Assembly (NCBI RefSeq): GCF_037126465.1
Contig: NC_088206.1
Location: 74,403,687-74,467,686, forward strand
From: Ornithodoros turicata
Lineage: Eukaryota; Arthropoda; Arachnida; Ixodida; Argasidae
Direction: 5' to 3'
Length of the DNA: 64,000 nt
The translations under genes and the position numbers were made by a program. A model generated the notes under the pieces. The model saw nothing but the letters and a program-made list of their open reading frames with translations. It did no database searches and was not told where the DNA came from. Of the stretch, positions 1 to 10,486 are shown one piece after another. The first letter of the stretch is position 1. The number at the start of each line of letters is the position of its first letter.

Positions 1-398
1 TCGCATGAATAATGAGACCATTGATCATGACAGTAGTTGGTCTACTCCAGAGGCTTCTTTAAAGTGTGCTGCAAATTTCAACCCTACATTTGAATTTGCT
101 CGTGGATGCAAATTGTATCCTGATGTACCAAGTTCTCAGAACAAAGGACGTAACAACGATCTGTGGAACATTGTGGATACTTGATATATTTGATATTTGC
201 ATATTGCAGCAGTATAGTCTCACGACTGAGGTGTACAAAAACTTTGAGAAAGCCAGTTGCCCACTGAATGCAAGTAAAAATTGGTTTGCTTTATTGTGCA
301 GAGTTATCGACTCCCAGAAACCGCCATCCATTGCTTTCAGTACAGCTTCGCTGAAGAACAGCTCTGATAGTACTGAGGAAACGAAAGGTAATGTGTTG
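1..398. other. unassigned left flank of element M1
   Basis: This is sequence outside the 5' LTR of M1. An open frame on the + strand runs from about 66 into the LTR, and its last flank bases (acgaaag|gtaatg at 381-392) look like a splice donor. I recognise no domain in the translation. It could be the end of an exon of an unknown gene or of an older transposon. I see no other signal here. Confidence 0.3.
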
Positions 399-607
399 TG
401 TTGTGTATTGTTGCGTGGTGTATGATTGAGCCAGGTGCGAGAAGATCGTGGGGAAGCGCGTATTCTCTGGTTTCGAGGATCACGCGATGCGTTCACTCTG
501 ATGCACCAGTCGGGTGTATCCCTTCTTACAGAACAGATCTAGTCCAGAAAGCAATAAAGTTCGAGTTCATCGTGATCAACGGAGTCTCGATCTTCCCAAA
601 CTCAACA
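399..607 (+). repeat. M1 5' LTR
   Basis: This 209-bp LTR starts TGTTGTGTATTG and ends CCCAAACTCAACA. It carries an AATAAA signal (around 553). Compared with the 3' LTR it lacks blocks of about 12 and 7 bp near 440-450 and has roughly ten substitutions, so this is not a recent insertion. Confidence 0.88.
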
Positions 608-625
608 TTGGCGACGAGGATGGGA
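608..625 (+). promoter_or_regulatory. M1 primer-binding site
   Basis: The 18 bases ttggcgacgaggatggga abut the LTR end, as a tRNA primer site should. The same bases follow the M2 5' LTR at 46683-46700. A near-identical tggcgacgagg follows the M3 LTR on the minus strand. Confidence 0.75.
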
Positions 626-699
626 TTTACTGGGCCTTCTCTTGGGAAGATCGACTTTCGTACGTGATCGCGCCCGATTCACAAATTCACGGACTTCAG

Positions 700-1643
700 A
701 TGGCAGCTATCGGAACAATCAGTGAGTTCGATGTTTCGAATCTTTCTTCATGGGATGTCTACGCGGATCAACCGCGCTTCTATTGCGAAGCTAATGCTAT
801 CACTGATGCTGCAAAAAAGCGTGCTACGCTGCTGGCCATTTGTGGTATCAAGACACTTGTAATCGTTCGATCCCTCGTTTCACCAGCGTCTCCATCCGAA
901 AAGTCCTACGATGAACTGATCGCGCTGCTGAAAAGTCATTTCACTCCGAAGCCATCGGTAATATACAGCCACTTCCAGTTCCACAAACGCGTGCAACTTT
1001 CCTACGAAAGGATCACTACATACGTGACTGAGTTACGCCGGCTAGCAGAGGACTGCAACTTTGGATCCACACTGAGTGAAAGACTACGTGATCAGCTTGT
1101 GTACGGCATTCGTGATGACGGGTTACAACGGCGTCTGCCCGCCGAAACAGATTTAACCTTCGAGAGCGCTAAAGCGAAAGCCCTCGCTGCCGAAGCAGCG
1201 GCCGACCAAGCGAAGGAAATACAAACTCAGGGGTTAGCTTCCGCGGCCCATCACATCAATAATGATTGCCGGGATCATAACCGCAAAGGATCCACAGCGG
1301 AGTCCCGACATTCCAGGGACCCCCCGAAGACGTCATGCCACGGATGTGGAGCGTCACATGACTGTGACCGGTGCCCGTTCTGAGAAGCAATTTGCCGTCA
1401 CTGTCACAAAAAAGGGCACATTGAACGTGTGTGTCGTGCAAAGAACTCTCGTGACCAGAAAGTACAACAACCTGCCCAACAGCGACAGGGTCAAAAATTT
1501 TCGCCAACAACGCATGCAGTTGAACAGCCAGAAGAACATGTTTCAGGTACTGCAAATATGTATCAGATGAACAATGTGGACGAAATAGAAACATCCACTC
1601 TCCGGAAGCAGTACACCAAAGTGAGGATAGATGGGTCTGAATG
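700..1643 (+). pseudogene. gag: M1 gag (capsid and nucleocapsid), interrupted
   Basis: The ATG at 700 starts [12 protein letters not shown], the same start as in M2. The capsid part carries the retrotransposon gag motif pattern ([18 protein letters not shown] around 1021-1075). Two zinc knuckles follow: CX2CX3HX4C at about 1336-1374, then CX2CX4HX4C (CRHCHKKGHIERVC) at about 1394-1435. A 6-bp insertion relative to M2 makes a TGA at 1381 between the knuckles. The frame then stays open to a TGA at 1641-1643. That second TGA is also present in M2 and is followed in the same frame by the protease. Confidence 0.85.
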
Positions 1644-1647
1644 ACAG

Positions 1648-1880
1648 ATGGAAGTCGACTCAGGATCCGATTATTCTATTATTTCTGAAGCTACATACAA
1701 GCGCCAGAGAAGGGCCCAACTATTCATCCACTCTCCATTTCACTACGCGACTTCCAAAAGCAGCCAATCCCGCTGCGTGGCACATGCTTCGTTGATGTTC
1801 AGTATGGATCCTTCAGAGGTGGCTTCTTATTGCTGACGGAGAACGAGTGAGTCTGCTGGGGTACGAATGATTTTCACCAT
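1648..1880 (+). pseudogene. M1 protease, frameshifted
   Basis: The retropepsin start [19 protein letters not shown] is seen from 1648, with the catalytic D-S-G. The frame is lost within about 20 codons. The rest of the domain continues in another frame, and a 5-bp deletion relative to M2 near 1818 shifts it again. The conserved GYEWF region near 1860 has TGA where Trp is expected. The early frameshift and this TGA are shared with M2. Confidence 0.75.
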
Positions 1881-2473
1881 TGGGTATCAAGTTGACTGTT
1901 GTTCACCATATGGATGCCAACCCCATAGAGCAAGTACTCAACAACTTCAAAGAAGTATTTCAGGAAGGCCTTGGAAATTACACAGGACCTGTTGTTTCAC
2001 TTCCACTAGATCCTTCTGTTCCACCCATCCGACTGAAGGTAAGGAATGTTCCCCTGGCATTACGTCCAAAAATCGATGCTGCACTCGATCGTCTTATCAC
2101 CGATAATGTTATTGAAGCAATTTCAAATCCAAAATGGGCTACTCCTGTTGTTCCTGTCATCAAACCGTCAGGAGAAGTAAGACTGTGTGGCGACTACAAG
2201 GTTACTATCAACACCGCCGTGCGTGATCAGCCGTACCCCATTCCTGCAGTCAACCACCTTCTTTCAAGCTTGTCTGGTGGTGGCTGCTACGCAAAAATAG
2301 ACCTCGCACAGGCCTATCTTCAACTACGTGTAGACGATGATGCTACAGAAGCACAAACCATCATCACACATCGGGGTGCTTTCAAAGTGAAACGCCTCCA
2401 GTACGGTGTGAATGTAGCTCCAGGACTTTTCCAGCACTTAATTGACAAACTTCTCGTGGGTCTACAGGGAGTA
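1880..2473 (+). pseudogene. pol: M1 reverse transcriptase, N-terminal two thirds
   Basis: The frame carries the Ty3 reverse transcriptase fingers and palm: [21 protein letters not shown], then [16 protein letters not shown], then [13 protein letters not shown] with the first catalytic Asp, then [18 protein letters not shown]. It breaks at 2473, exactly before the catalytic FDD box, where a 1.6-kb sequence is inserted. M2 gives the uninterrupted version. Confidence 0.9.
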
Positions 2474-4095
2474 CCCAGGTGGAAAATATCTTGCAAGTTG
2501 TTTATGAAACAAATACCCCTTTGAGAAACCACTTCGAAATTGTCCACTTTAAAATCCACTTGGAAGCCATTCCACTTCGGAAACCACTTACATATCCTTT
2601 TCCACTTTGGGACCTATTTGCAAATGGTTCCACTTGCAGAACCACTTGCTAGTGTGTCCACTTCAGTTTCCAGCTTACACTCTACGCCCAGTAACGGTTA
2701 CGTACCACACGAACATCAGGTACATTATCTTCTTCTTTCTATGATTCAAGAGGTACTGCTAACGTGATAAAATATGAAGTACCGCGCACATACCGTTTGG
2801 TGCATGAGGTACACACGCGATACGATGCGCCTTCGCCACGTACGAACGAGACCAGACAAACGTCAAACATTGTCAGTTCTCATTTCAAGCTTCCAACCTG
2901 ACATGGACAAGGGAATCATGCCGCCAGCCAAGTCCAAACTGAAACAGTCTCACACATTCGCGACGTGCATAAAACACACACACACAATGAGGTATTGAGC
3001 AACACACTATTTTATTACGAAAATACATACCTTGAAAGTGGCATATCCAGGTTGACACAATAATGGAAAACATCTCGCGCACACTGTCGGGAAGTGTTTC
3101 ACACGTATACACATGTTTCAATGTCACAAGGTATCGCACAATGGACAGACAATATGACAAGCTGCAGTCCGCGTTTCTTAAGATGATCAGGTACGATATG
3201 AATCTCGGGACATTTCTAGATCCAATATTGGAAGTGCAGCATGAAGAAAGCCAAATCTGAAATGTTCAAGGAAAAGTTCAGTCACATATTAGTCATGTTC
3301 GAACTGTAAGTTGGTCCACTGGCTTACCCTTCCAAGAAGCGAAGTCAACAGAATCGAGACTGAAATTAGCAGAAGCAGCTCACGACGCAGAAATCACATT
3401 CTCCTTTGTTCTTCATCCGAGCCATCCAAGCGAGCACCGTGGAACGCCTGTTCTGTTGCAACTTGCAATCGGGTGATATCAGCGGCGATGGCGGTTTCGT
3501 GGCGAGGCGAGGCATTGAGTTTCACCTCCTATATGCGCCTGAAGCACGCTGAACTTGGAATATAATGCTGGGCAGTTTCAGTAGCTCCATTGTATTGCTC
3601 TCTATCCAACCAACGCAACTTCGAAGAAATCGTTCAAATGATACGAAGACATGGATTGGATTGGATTGCCTTTCCTTTCGTATTTAGTGTTCCTCATGTG
3701 ATACCCCAAGCGGATCCTGTCTAACCCCGTGTGGTGCCCTCACGTTACCTGCCCTGACTCAAAAGAGATTAGGCAAGCCTAAACCTAAACCTAAACCTAC
3801 TCTGACTTTCAAAGTGGTTACAGTTTAACCCACAAGGGTCTGGCCAAACCCACTTTGACATCGGAGTGAACACAATTTAGCCAGAAAATGGTTCTATTTC
3901 GAACCACTTTGCTGACCAAGTGGCTCCAGTTTAGCCCACAACGGCTCTGTCTAACCCACTCTGACTTCCACATTGGCAAGATGATGGTTCCATTTCAAAC
4001 CACTTTGCTGACAAAGTGGTTCCACTTTGACCCACTTTGTTGTTCAAGTGGTTCCACTATATCCCACTTGGGATTCCACTTTATTTTTTCACCTA
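2474..4095. mobile_element. insertion in M1 with CCACTT/AAGTGG-rich ends
   Basis: Comparison with M2 defines the borders: M1 reads ggagta, then 1622 bp, then cgacatc, while M2 reads through. About 14 bp of target, including one Asp codon of the FDD box, is missing. Both ends (about 2480-2670 and 3800-4080) are packed with short copies of CCACTT/AAGTGG, often as ggttccact. Outer bases are weakly inverted (aggtggaaaata against aggtgaaaaaata). The middle (2700-3780) has no recognisable gene. Repeated subterminal motifs at both ends suggest a non-autonomous DNA transposon, but the superfamily is unknown. Confidence 0.6.
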
Positions 4096-5050
4096 CGACA
4101 TCTTGATTCAGGCTGCTAACCAGGACGAACTTGCAACACGATTGCGTGAGGTGTTACGTCGACTTGCCCGTGCTGGCCTTCGAGCCAGAAAGGACAAATG
4201 CTTGTTTGGTATGTCCTCCGTAGAATTCCTGGGGTATCGTGTCGACGCTAACGGCATTCACCCTGCAGATTCCAAGGTTACAGCGATCCATGATGCACCG
4301 CGTCCGAACAGCAAGCAAGAGCTTCAAGCTTTTCTTGGCCTGCTGAACTTCTACAATTCCTTTCTGAAGGACAAGGCTACCGTTGCTGAGCCGTTGCATC
4401 TCGGCAAGGACGCAGAGTGGGATTGGACTACCATCCATGACGAGGCTTTCCAGCAAGCCAAAGAACTTCTCTCATCAGATAGCGTTCTTGTACCATTCGA
4501 TGAAAAACGTCCTACATTCCTCACGTGTGATGCATCACCTTATGGTGTAGGGGCTGTACTAAGTCAGCAACAGCCCGATGGACGCGAAGCTCCAGTTGCA
4601 TTCTTTTCACGCATGTTGACAAGTACAGAGCGTAACTACGCACAAATCGACCGTGAAGCTCTCTCCATTATTGCCGGAGTAAAGAAGTTTAATCATTTTA
4701 TCTATGGACGTGCATTTACAATTGTGACTGACCATCAACCGCTTCTGGGAATATTCACAAGGTCAAAGCCCACTCGGATGATAATCTCACCAAGAATGCT
4801 TCGTTGGTCTCAGATGCTAAACGCTTACGAGTTTGAGCTTGTTCATCGACCTGGGAAGAAAATCGCTAATGCAGATGCTCTAAGCCGCTTGCCACTTCCC
4901 GTCAATGACGAAGCTATACCATATCCACCCGAAGTGCTGTTCACGGAAGAGCTGGCCAGTCCACCGCTTCACGCAAAGGACATTGCAAGCATGACTATAC
5001 ACGATCCTCAACTTTCCCGAGTTCTCAACTGGGTGTGGAAGGGTTGGCCA
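4096..5050 (+). pseudogene. pol: M1 reverse transcriptase C-terminus and RNase H
   Basis: The frame resumes just after the lost FDD box ([20 protein letters not shown]) and runs through the connection and RNase H. Visible motifs are [45 protein letters not shown] with the RNase H Asp, [19 protein letters not shown] and FTIVTDHQPLL, and the tail NADALSRLP. Relative to M2 it lacks two codons near 4400. It ends at 5050 where a terminal-inverted-repeat element is inserted. Confidence 0.9.
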
Positions 5051-6510
5051 GGGGAGCTATTCTCATCAAAGTAAGCTACCTGCTTACTTTACACATCACG
5101 AGCTGTTGGGCTGAGCCACCGCGACAAACTCCGCCTGAACAATCCGCCCATTTCTAGGGATATTTATCCCCAGCGTGTAGAGCATCACAGCTTAGACCTA
5201 CAGTGGCGCTGTGTACCGGATTTAAATAGGTTGTATGGGAAAAAAGGAGAAGCAATAGTACATCGGTTTAAACGTGCAGGAATAATTATGACGTCCTGAT
5301 ATTATAGTTGCTATAGAATATCTCTCATGAACGGAGCTCTGGCAATTTTGACGTGACATGTTTGACGGCGGGCTGCCGCCGCCGCTGTCTTTTGTCCAGT
5401 CAAAAAGTGGTGCCACACCCAATATGAAGAACATTGCTCTTTGAAGTTGTCCCCTCACTGTCCCTAGATTTTCCCTAGCTCACGGGATCATGTTAAGAGG
5501 TACGTCATTTTGACGTAGGCAGTGACATAGTATCTTACTTTTTGCGCTGAAAAGTAAGCACCGAAAAGAGGGTGATTACTTTGAACGGGGACGGCGGTAA
5601 CGATGAGAATGACGTACATGCCTCGGACTATGACTTTTATTTGACTCCAAATACGTTTCCACGACGGCGGAAATGGCGCATAGTGCATAAATATTTGCAT
5701 TTCGTTGGTAGAATGATCGGACGATCCATGCTCATTGCCGTGGTTCGTGCTTCACCACAATGCACCGCTCTCCGATACAGAGTCGTTCGTCATATCGACG
5801 ATTGAAGCGATGACGTCTATCATTAAACTAGTAAAAGTCTGTCCCTTACACAGACAGAATTAAGAATAATGTAGTGGTTGTTTCGTGCTACTTTCTCACA
5901 CGACTCATTACATGCGGGGGGGGTTGTGGACAATGAAAGATACGAATGCAAGGCGAAGACAACGAAATCAGTGTCACTTAATAACAAATGGCGCCGCAGA
6001 GGCGTTGCGCGTAAACAAGAAATGACATAAGAAACTGTAGGGGGATAGTAATCTTTTCGCGCCACTCTGCCAGTTCAAAATCTTGGGCACGCACGAGCGC
6101 CACCCCACTGTTTACTTGTTCGCTATCTCGCTCACAACGCGATCACTACACAAGATTGTTTTCCTATTTTTACCCCGTGGTAGATATTACTATCAAGCAA
6201 GTAAACTTGTCATGACCACTTTTCTCCGCATTCCTCCAACCTTCTCTTTCAAGTTGTAGTCTTCCGTTTCCGGGGAGACAATCTAAGGGCGGGAAGGGCG
6301 GTATCATGATGATCGTAAAAATGATGAATGATCGTGAAAACACAGACACAGCAGCAAGGCTGGACGATCAAATGCTCGACTATTGGCTAATAGCGCGTGA
6401 AAACCATTCCCAATGACATTCCCATTGTTCACGCCTTCTTTATTCGGCGACCAATAACCTCCTTGCAAAGAAAGTAAGCAGGTAGCCTACTTTGACGAGA
6501 ATAGCTCCCC
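5051..6510. mobile_element. 1.46-kb terminal-inverted-repeat element, copy A
   Basis: The outer 40 bp (5051-5090 and 6471-6510) form an inverted repeat with two mismatches, starting ggggagctattctc. M2 lacks it, which fixes the borders. No transposase-like frame is seen, so it is non-autonomous. No convincing target duplication is visible (flanks ttggcca and tgatgaca). A diverged relative lies at 30950-32165, sharing end sequence and an internal block near the motif gtcattttgacgta. The superfamily is unassigned. Confidence 0.85.
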
Positions 6511-7300
6511 TGATGACAAACGTCCAGATGAGTTCAAGACGTTCTGGTCGAAACACTATGAGTTATCTGCTCATAAGAACTGCCTCTTGTGGGGAAACAG
6601 AGTAATAATTCCCAAAGAGGGTCAACAGCGAGTGTTAGACGAGCTCCAGCTGGGTCATCCAGGGATTGGACACATGAGAGCCCTTGCTCGGTCATACGTA
6701 TGGTGGCCGAAGATCGATGAGGACATTGAACAGTCTGTCAAGAGTTGCACCGAATACCAATGCACAAGGCATGCACCACCACGTGTGCCGATACATCCTT
6801 GGGAGGTTCCACACTCTCAATGGTCTCGTCTTCACGTGGACTTTGCTGGTCCGTTCCATAGACAATCATTCCTCCTAGTAGTTGATGCCTACTCAAAGGA
6901 GCTAGAGGAAAAGCTCATGCCATCTACATCTGCCGAAGCTACTGTCAACGTACTACGGGAGATCTTCACTACGCACGGCATTCCAGATGTTGTGGTCAGC
7001 GACAACGGACCTCAGTTCACATCTGCTCACTTCCAAACATTGCTTCGGAGAAACGCTATAAGGCAAATTCTCGTGGCTCCCTATCACGCTGCAAGCAACG
7101 GACAGGCAGAACGAATGGTACAAACAATGAAGGACTCGATGAAACGTATTGTACATGGCAGCTGGCAGCAACGACTTGCTCGTTTCCTCTTGCATCAGCA
7201 TACCACTTCAAACTCATCAACAGGTTTTAGTCCAGCCGAACTCCCTATGCGACGCAGGTTGAAGACTTGTCTGACAGACTGCATCCAGATGGAATAAGTA
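6511..7300 (+). pseudogene. pol: M1 integrase, zinc-binding and catalytic domains
   Basis: The H-H-C-C domain is present (LGHPGIGHM, ARSYVWWPKI) but its last pair reads SCTEYQC instead of the SCTVCQ of M2, so a zinc ligand is displaced. The catalytic D,D,E is complete: [20 protein letters not shown] and NGQAERMVQ. The frame ends at TAA 7295-7297. The C-terminal part continues in another frame, and this break is shared with M2. Confidence 0.88.
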
Positions 7301-7659
7301 AACGCCAGGAGGTAGAGGAAAAGCAGGCTCCCAGACCAGCCGTAAGGACCTTTAAAGACTCTGACCGGGTGTATGTGCGAAACTATGGCCATGGACAGCC
7401 ATGGATCCCTGCAACAATTGAGAAGCCTACTGGACCTGTGTCGTACAGAGTTATAACTCAGGATGGCAGAGTTGTGAGACGCCATCTAAACCAAATGAGA
7501 GGTCACGCCACACCAAGCAACGAACTGCCAGAGTCAGTTGAGAACCCGACTGATGTTTCTACAGGCGACTGTGTCCCACAAGGACTTGTAACACCTACAT
7601 CTGTTCCAATGGATCAAGCACCAGCTAGTTCCCCAGCTGTTACAGAAGCCGCAACTTAG
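7267..7659 (+). pseudogene. pol: M1 integrase C-terminal GPV/SY module, out of frame
   Basis: This frame overlaps the end of the catalytic frame and carries the short chromatin-facing module of Ty3 integrases: [29 protein letters not shown], then DGRVVRRHLNQMR. A Pro/Thr-rich tail ends at 7659. It needs a frameshift to join the catalytic domain. M2 needs the same one. Confidence 0.8.
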
Positions 7660-7728
7660 TGGTCCTATCTCTACACGACCACGCCGAATGATCACACGTC
7701 CACGATATTTGGACCATTTTGTCAGCTA

Positions 7729-7739
7729 GGGGGAAGGGG
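7729..7739 (+). promoter_or_regulatory. M1 polypurine tract
   Basis: The run gggggaagggg lies directly before the 3' LTR, the expected place for plus-strand priming. The M2 equivalent is at 53631-53640. Confidence 0.8.
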
Positions 7740-7968
7740 TGTTGTGTATTGTTGCGTGGTGTATTATTGAGCCAGGTGCGACAGCGCCGCGCGAGAAGAT
7801 CGTGTATCGCGGGGAAGCGCATGTTCTCTGGTTTCGGGGATCACGCGATGCGTTCACTCTGATGCGCCAGTCGGGCGTATCCCTTCTTACAGAACAGATG
7901 TAGTCCAGAAAGCAATAAAGTTTGAGTTCATCGTGATCAACGGAGTCTCAATCTTCCCAAACTCAACA
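7740..7968 (+). repeat. M1 3' LTR
   Basis: This 229-bp LTR is colinear with 399-607 and with the LTRs at 26113-26310, 46439-46682 and 53641-53875. It ends ACTCAACA, followed by tgttc. Confidence 0.88.
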
Positions 7969-8393
7969 TGTTCTTTCCAGTGCTCATCTTTAACCACCTT
8001 ACCTATTAGCCAGCAAGCATGGAGGTAAATGGTTATTGTTGACTACGTACATATTTTGCTATTGACATCTTAAAAGAGCAGTGAAGAAATTCATTTTTGG
8101 CTGCAGCACGACAAAACAACGAATGTCCTTGCAGAAAAACAATGATGAAAGTTGATATTTGATCACCATCTCCAAATCTTCAAAGAGCACCTATGAGAAT
8201 GAGTGATTTTAACATCATTATACAGAGTACGGATAGGAGTGCCCACCAAAAAGTCTCCAATGTCACCTGACATCCGTAACAATAGGAGCATGTTGACATA
8301 AACATAAAAAAGCATAGGAGCATAAAGATGGCGAAAGAACCTGAATCGTGCTGTTGCCTTTATAACTAATCTAACCAGCGGAATTCATATAAT
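7969..8393. other. intergenic stretch, no feature seen
   Basis: AT-rich sequence between M1 and an old gag relic. I see no coding region, repeat or RNA gene. Confidence 0.4.
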
Positions 8394-9300
8394 GTGACTA
8401 CAAGGGGCACTACATTTGCGATGAGGATCAGAACTGCGTGCAGCATTATCGACCTCCCATTGACAAGTTTGTCGTCACAGGGACAAACGTTGTCCAACGA
8501 TGGTAACAATGGAGGAAACGCTTCAACTACCATCACAGCGGTCAAGGATGACAAACAGAAAAGAAACTTGCTGCTCCTCCTCGTTGGACCTGAAATCTAG
8601 GACATTGTCAAAAATGCTACAAGACATGTGAACAATGACAGAGGCTGTACTGACCAGCCTCGACAGGTACTTTATTTATGTTCCGGCAAAGCAATTTCCA
8701 AGATGGCAAATCTGTCGATTCCTTCGTCACTTGACTTGAAAAGCACATGTAAGTTTGGTTCTTCCCAAGACCAAGTGATCCAAGATCAAGTCATAGGGAA
8801 ATGTGACATGAAGCTACAACAGCGTTGACGCTAGACTCTCTCTTCACGATAGTGTGCGCCTATGAAACCAGTAAGAAACAAGCATCAGGAATGCTTGCAC
8901 AGAAGAGCGAGACAATGTTTTGTACACCACAAAGAGATGAGACAGTGAAATCATCGACAAAGAAAAAACAAATCTGTCAAAGGTGTGGTGCCAAAGGGCA
9001 CGTATCAAATGACTGCCGCAGATCCAAAGGTGCAACAAGTGTGAAAACAAAACCACTTTGCGAAAATGTGCAAAACCAAAGTGGAATTATGAAGCTCAAA
9101 AACTGACCAACAGGCACACCATATCGAAATCCAAGAAGAGACAGATACCGGCATCTCTTTTCAACTCTACAGCCAATCAAAAGTTGAGAAAATTATGTTG
9201 GAGGTCATTCCAGGGAACCAACTGCCGGGTGTTAGAAAAATTCTGGGGATACTTGAGATCTGGGAAACATCATCCAGAAACACAAACACTGCTTTGAAGG
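8394..9300 (+). pseudogene. gag: old Ty3-type gag relic
   Basis: Three frames together follow a Ty3 gag. The first (8394-8600) has KRNLLLLLVGPEI, like the capsid block of this class. The second (near 8700-8828) has a CKFGSSQDQVIQDQVIG block, like the CxFGxxxDxLIRDQ pattern. The third (8825-9106) continues into YETSKKQASGM and a CCHC knuckle, CQRCGAKGHVSNDC. A second knuckle after about 9030, in another frame, has lost its His. Stops and shifts show it is dead. It is more diverged than M1, M2 and M3. No LTRs were found around it. Confidence 0.65.
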
Positions 9301-9404
9301 GCTTGCCAAGCTCAAGAACACACATATCAATGAATCAATCAGTGAAACCATTCACTCACTCCAGGCAAAAATCCGAGTGGGACCAGTGCAAAATGGGTAA
9401 TTGA

Positions 9405-9545
9405 ATACGCTTTGAATGCGGGACCAGTCCATGATGGTTCCACTTGAAGCAGAACCAGTGTAACTGATCCAGTGGAACTGATCCAGTGGTTCCCTCTGCT
9501 AAGTGGCCCCGGTTCTGGTCCACGGGGTCCACTGAATGCGTGACG
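9405..9545. repeat. ccagtgg/ggttcc-rich short repeats
   Basis: About ten imperfect copies of ccagtgg, ggttcc and ccactg are clustered here. They recall, but do not match exactly, the subterminal motif arrays of the insertion at 2474-4095. A second small cluster lies at 11210-11310. It may be the eroded end of a related element. Confidence 0.4.
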
Positions 9546-9652
9546 AAAAATTAAAATAATGCTTAGAAATGCACATATTGTTTATTCTACTAAAAGCATA
9601 CACTGAACAGGAAGAAATAATCAGTACATCTTTATGTACGTGTACTACGTAG

Positions 9653-10486
9653 CAGTGTTGGGGGCAACTCATTACTATAACTAAGCGACATCTTTTTTTT
9701 TTTGGTAACTTTTAACGTAGCTCATTGCTTTTGAGCTCCAGTAACTTCCTGAGGAACTCCTTGTCAAAGTAAGCCTGAGAAAGTTGAAAGTTCCTTTAGT
9801 TCATTTCTCATCTACAAACATTGTGAGCTCCGTCACGCTCCCTAGTGATGACAGCAACGTGAGTCTGACACCCTTGTTGTTGCACAGTGAACGCTACAAA
9901 TTCTGTTTTTACTGTACACATTAGGAGGCTCACTCATCCGACGTAACGAGGGATGTCCTGCCCTAATTTCTGTCCTCATATAGACTCAGATTGTATAACT
10001 ACCATGCTCGCCAAGGCTTTCAGAAAAATTCTGGGTCCGTCCCTGACCATTGTGTATAGTAATGTCAAAATTTGGCACTGTTCTACGATACGTGCGGAGA
10101 GGACAACTCATAGAACATAAACTTGCTCTGTGCTCCGTTCAAGAACATATTACGAGATCAGAATCATCAAATCCCTCCCTAAAGAAGCACATAAATGTAG
10201 GCTTTTTTGCCCTATCAGATATTTATATAGGTTTTGTATATAAAAACTGTTTTGAAGCTTCTATTGCCCATTGTGAGATGAAGATCTGAAGTAACAATAG
10301 GAAGGTCAAGAACTAAAAAGTATATATTAGATAGCAACTTGAAAGTAACCCGTTACTTTTCTAAAGTAGCTTAGGAACTTAAAGTTGATTTTCATTATGT
10401 GTAACTTTGTTAGTAAGTTAGTTACATTTCTTGCACAGTAACTTGCTGGTAACGAGTTCCCTTTGTCAGGTAACTTCCCATCTCTG
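9653..10486. mobile_element. hAT-like non-autonomous element
   Basis: The ends are short inverted repeats (cagtgttggg at the left, cagagatggg read inward at the right) with gtaact-rich sequence inside both. The flanking 8-mers are ctacgtag and ctacatac, a 6/8 match for an hAT-style 8-bp duplication. No transposase frame is seen in the 834 bp. Confidence 0.55.

Larger units (their letters stand above)
399..7968 (+). mobile_element. Ty3/Mag-like LTR retrotransposon M1, with two insertions
   Basis: The element has two LTRs (399-607 and 7740-7968) that start TGTTGTG and end CTCAACA, a primer-binding site right after the first LTR, and a purine-rich tract right before the second. The internal order is gag, protease, reverse transcriptase, RNase H, integrase, which is the Ty3 order. 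Two CCHC knuckles and a short integrase C-terminal GPV/SY module fit the Mag lineage. The flanking 5-mers are tgttg and tgttc, a 4/5 match for a target duplication. It is dead: gag has a stop, protease is frameshifted, 1.6 kb interrupts the reverse transcriptase, and 1.46 kb separates RNase H from integrase. A sister copy, M2, lies at 46439-53875. Confidence 0.9.

Noticed and set aside
1256..1594. minus-strand frames over M1 gag (and the equivalents over M2)
   Set aside because: They are shadows of the knuckle-coding strand.
3777..3800. cctaaacctaaacctaaacc as telomeric repeat
   Set aside because: Only three to four units of a hexamer that is not the usual arthropod TTAGG, inside a transposon insertion.
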